DNA from: an uncultured Bacillota bacterium
Lineage (GTDB): Bacteria; Bacillota; JAAYKD01
DNA: 8,750 bases
Direction of reading: 5' to 3'
NCBI GenBank assembly: GCA_937897315.1
Contig: CALCNS010000017.1
Coordinates: 1 to 8,750, forward strand
Below, in pieces: positions 6,803 through 8,750 of the stretch. The first letter of the stretch is position 1. Every line of letters starts with the position of its first letter. Both the position numbers and the translations under genes were made by a program. The notes under the pieces were generated by a model. It searched no databases and was not told the origin of the DNA. It was given only the letters and a program-made list of their open reading frames with translations.

Positions 6803-8062
6803 TTATTCCTTAATCATCTCCGGTCCGTCGTACCATGCCGGAGTCTTGTAATGCTTAGACATTTGAGGACGATACTTGGACATTTGCTCGCTCAGGAATC
6901 CTACTGGAGGAGCCACTTCTTTGCCTTCCGGAACGAAGAATATCCCGTTTTCAGGATCGTGTTTGTATTTTCCTGCTTTACTAAAGAAATATGGCAGGTA
7001 GGAGATGTATTGAGCTTTGCCGTTCTCATCCAGAATCAAAGATTTGCCATCGTTTTTGTAGTTATAGAAATAGGTTTCCTGCATTTTTCTGAAGTCTTTT
7101 TTGATTTCCTCGATTTTTTCGGGGTTGGTCATGAGTTCAATCGCACTTACCGCCATGACTTGGGCTCCTGCTACGACACCTTTGTGAGCAACAGTCGATC
7201 CGGTTACGGCAGTCGTGGTCCAGTGATGGCCAATGGCTCCCGGGGCAGAAGTGGGGAATCGAACTGAGGTAAGGGGCACAACCAAGGAGACTTCACCAAT
7301 GTCGGAAGAACCGCCGCCGACAAAGACCGCAGGAGCTCCGCTTGGCTTGTCTGCAATGACCGAGTCATCGGGAAGGCCAATTTCTTCTGCACCTACCCCT
7401 TTTTGTATTGCTTTGACGAACTTCTGCTCTTCTTCTGTCCACTTAGGCATACCAACTTTTTTAATGTTGTCCTGAACCAAATTGGCTAAGGTTTCAACTC
7501 TGTAGCATTGATGGATTGCAGTATAGGGGGTCATTTCCATTTGAGTATCTGTGGCAAGGGCTGCAGCTTTGGCGCAGTTCAGCACTCTTTCGAGATCGGA
7601 TTTAATAAGTTTAGCGGAATTTCTTACATAATACCACGTCGTTGCACGATCCAGAACAACATTATGACCTTCTCCACCTACCGTGATGACATAATGCATT
7701 CTGGAAGTGTAATGTAAATGCTCTCGCAAGTACTCGGTGCTTGTGTTCATGATTTGAACGGCATCCAAAGCGGATCTTCCAACCCATGGGGATCCACCGG
7801 AGTGGGCCGTTTTCCCATGGAAGGTGATGGAGAAGGACCAATTGGTATTGCTACCTACTCCATAAGATGCACCAAAACCGTCTCCACCATGGTTATCGAT
7901 GACAATATCGACATCATCGAACAACCCGGCATGAACCATGAAAGGACGACTGATGACAGTTTCTTCGGCAGGGCTACCAAACATCTTTATTGTTCCGGTA
8001 AATCCGCCCTCTTCCATAGCTTTCTTGACTGCTACTACCGTTCCGGCAGCGGCAGTACCCAT
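6803..8062 (-). CDS. C-terminal fragment of the AbgB-like amidohydrolase (419 codons from the first ATG after the stop)
   Basis: In whole-protein numbering, the region after the stop holds the predicted metal site: GHACTHN (Cys121, His123), SPAEE (Glu158-Glu159), DNHGG (His183) and the C-terminal GHHWTTTA (His404-His405). It also holds the lid/dimerisation domain with TAHSGG (His212) and GSSDIGEVS near 376-384. The first ATG (8062) comes after GHACTHN, so a product started there would lack the first ligands, and no Shine-Dalgarno sequence precedes it. A tail of about 80 residues beyond the usual AbgB end (roughly 460-544, rich in Lys, Tyr and Pro) is an extension relative to E. coli AbgB. Independent translation is unlikely. 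Confidence 0.6.
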   Translation of the reverse strand: MGTAAAGTVVAVKKAMEEGGFTGTIKMFGSPAEETVISRPFMVHAGLFDDVDIVIDNHGGDGFGASYGVGSNTNWSFSITFHGKTAHSGGSPWVGRSALDAVQIMNTSTEYLREHLHYTSRMHYVITVGGEGHNVVLDRATTWYYVRNSAKLIKSDLERVLNCAKAAALATDTQMEMTPYTAIHQCYRVETLANLVQDNIKKVGMPKWTEEEQKFVKAIQKGVGAEEIGLPDDSVIADKPSGAPAVFVGGGSSDIGEVSLVVPLTSVRFPTSAPGAIGHHWTTTAVTGSTVAHKGVVAGAQVMAVSAIELMTNPEKIEEIKKDFRKMQETYFYNYKNDGKSLILDENGKAQYISYLPYFFSKAGKYKHDPENGIFFVPEGKEVAPPVGFLSEQMSKYRPQMSKHYKTPAWYDGPEMIKE

Positions 8063-8143
8063 GGTGTTATGGGTGCAAGCATGTCCCGGTGCTATGGCCC
8101 CTTTGATTTCGGTTACGGGAGCATGGTCAGGATTTGCTACTTC

Positions 8144-8437
8144 TTAAGATAACATTGGCAAGGCATCTAGCTCACCCAAAACGCCTATGGTTGGACCAGG
8201 TCCATTAGAAAACGTAGCCACAAAGGCAGTTGGCATTCCGGCGACACCCTTTTCAACCGTGAAGCCTTCTTTTTCCAAATAATTCACGAGTAGATTTGCA
8301 GTATTGTATTCCTCAAGTCCTAATTCGGCATAAGACCATATGGCATCGTTGATTTCTGCTAATATTTTCTTGGTTTCACTTCTTTCCAGAAAATCCACAG
8401 CAATGAGTTGGTTCTTGTTAAATTCGTCTTTTTTCAA
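8144..8437 (-). CDS. N-terminal fragment of the AbgB-like amidohydrolase (97 codons)
   Basis: The fragment covers the first alpha/beta unit of the peptidase domain: DAIWSYAELGLEEYNTA (about residues 32-48), typical of the M20D entry helix (IW..PE..FEE), and VLGELDALP just before the stop, equivalent to LGE(F/Y)DAL. It ends before any metal ligand, so on its own it cannot be catalytic. The TTG start is supported by a perfect AAGGAGG 9 bases upstream; no ATG lies near the start of this frame. Confidence 0.6.
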   Translation of the reverse strand: MKKDEFNKNQLIAVDFLERSETKKILAEINDAIWSYAELGLEEYNTANLLVNYLEKEGFTVEKGVAGMPTAFVATFSNGPGPTIGVLGELDALPMLS

Positions 8438-8446
8438 TCTTTCGTT

Positions 8447-8453
8447 CCTCCTT
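8447..8453 (-). promoter_or_regulatory. Consensus Shine-Dalgarno for the TTG-started amidohydrolase gene
   Basis: AAGGAGG on the minus strand lies 9 bases upstream of the TTG at 8437-8435. It is the strongest ribosome site in this part of the window and settles the TTG as the start of the amidohydrolase frame. Confidence 0.8.
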
Positions 8454-8605
8454 AGTTTATGTGATACTTGGTTCAGATAAGCGATTTCTCAATTTCACCC
8501 CCATACCTATTCTCTGGCACAAGAAGGCTCCGGTTGAACTCTCCTTGAACGGGTTGCGGTCTTACTAGTATCGAAATATTACTACACTACTTTTCTTGCT
8601 GGTGA
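8454..8605. other. Leader/intergenic region upstream of the amidohydrolase gene
   Basis: No coding frame is supported here. The stretch should hold the amidohydrolase promoter on the minus strand, but I see no convincing -35/-10 pair. It contains TTGAAC twice with an 11-base period (8534-8539 and 8545-8550) and an imperfect palindrome around 8562-8583 (TACTAGTAT / ATATTACTA around a CGAA loop), either of which could be a regulator site. Confidence 0.35.
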
Positions 8606-8750
8606 ATGCAAAATCCTTTTTTTAAGTGTTCACAAGTAAAAGCAAAACAATAAGTACTTGAGGGAGTTTCCCAACATTCTCTGAGTGTTGGCTCCATAGA
8701 AGGAGCTCTGAGAAAACTGGTGTCTACTGGTGAACTGAAGCGTGAGGGTG
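8606..8750 (+). pseudogene. Possible 5' part or remnant of a winged-helix protein gene, running off the window
   Basis: From an ATG at 8606 the frame has 15 codons, a TAA at 8651-8653, and is then open to the window edge (32 codons). The later part, IEGALRKLVSTGELKREG, has the look of a winged-helix recognition helix plus wing (ALRKLVxxGELxR). No start codon ATG, GTG or TTG and no ribosome site lie between the TAA and that segment, so if it was a gene it is truncated or broken. An open stretch of this length can also occur by chance. Low confidence. Confidence 0.2.

Larger units (their letters stand above)
6803..8437 (-). pseudogene. M20-family AbgB-like amidohydrolase gene interrupted by one in-frame stop
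   Basis: The full reading frame is 544 codons plus stop, starting at a TTG (8437) and broken only by a TAA at codon 98 (8146-8144). Both parts lie in the same frame and read through as one continuous M20D protein resembling AbgB (p-aminobenzoyl-glutamate hydrolase subunit B) and related N-acyl-amino-acid amidohydrolases. The stop falls in the ALPMLS-stop-E segment, where E. coli AbgB has ALAGLSQ; a single C-to-T change in CAA would create it. No other stop or frameshift is present, so decay, if real, is very recent. A sequencing error is equally possible. Family enzymes hydrolyse amide bonds of acylated or aryl amino acids in the cytoplasm with two metal ions. A single-gene transcript is likely, ended by the hairpin at 6715-6760. 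Confidence 0.85.

Noticed and set aside
6851..7267. 138-codon plus-strand open frame opposite the amidohydrolase
   Set aside because: Antisense shadow of the M20 coding frame; the minus-strand frame carries the family motifs.
8144..8146. Selenocysteine, pyrrolysine or alternative genetic code at the internal stop
   Set aside because: The codon is TAA, which is used for neither Sec nor Pyl, and TAA serves as the normal stop of other genes in this window.
7718..8152. 144-codon plus-strand open frame opposite the amidohydrolase metal-site region
   Set aside because: Antisense shadow; low-complexity residue use and no ribosome site.
8515..8534. Sigma-54 type promoter beginning with TGGCAC
   Set aside because: The downstream half (TTGC at the -12 position) is missing; GGCT is found instead, and the orientation points away from the peptidase gene.
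8454..8750. Riboswitch (for example tetrahydrofolate or T-box) upstream of an AbgB-like gene
   Set aside because: I could not find the conserved core sequences of these classes on the minus strand; only small, weak hairpins are present.

Overview
The window looks like part of a chromosome from a low-to-moderate GC Bacillota, most likely of the class Clostridia. The grounds are near-consensus Shine-Dalgarno sequences (AAAGGAG, GGAGG, AAGGAGG), use of TTG start codons, a DltC/MBOAT/DltD-type envelope operon, and a 5TM-PAS-GGDEF-EAL signalling protein of the kind common in Clostridia and Negativicutes. Genus cannot be set from this sequence alone. No rRNA, tRNA, CRISPR array or intact mobile element is visible.

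Region 1 (1-2941, + strand) is the distal part of a tightly packed operon. It holds the C-terminus of a fold-type III PLP-dependent decarboxylase, an 83-aa acyl/aminoacyl carrier protein, a 497-aa MBOAT acyltransferase and a 318-aa membrane-anchored SGNH/DltD-like protein, followed by a strong hairpin. The logic resembles the dlt (D-alanylation) system: a carrier-bound group is handed across the membrane by an MBOAT protein and placed by an extracytoplasmic SGNH-type partner. Here, however, an amino-acid decarboxylase is in the same operon and the MBOAT is AlgI-sized. I infer an envelope or exopolysaccharide acylation system whose donor may be a decarboxylated or otherwise modified amino acid. 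The activating ligase expected upstream lies outside the window.

Region 2 (2946-5966, - strand) is a single large c-di-GMP signalling gene: an N-terminal 5TM-5TMR_LYT membrane sensor, three PAS domains, a degenerate GGDEF domain and an EAL domain with all its main catalytic residues. It should act as a membrane-anchored c-di-GMP phosphodiesterase. It converges on the envelope operon and shares its terminator hairpin. It has a plausible sigma-A promoter upstream, and its start is probably a TTG.

Region 3 (6208-6696, + strand) is a small DinB/YfiT-like helical-bundle protein, divergent from the EAL gene.

Region 4 (6803-8437, - strand) is an M20-family, AbgB-like amidohydrolase/aminoacylase gene. 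It is intact along its whole length except for one in-frame TAA at codon 98, where relatives normally have Gln. It is therefore a very recent pseudogene, a sequencing error, or a recoded gene. Its 3' end carries a hairpin with a T-run.

Region 5 (8454-8750) has no gene I can support. It holds small direct and inverted repeats and, at the right edge, an open + frame that looks like part of a winged-helix domain, possibly a gene remnant.
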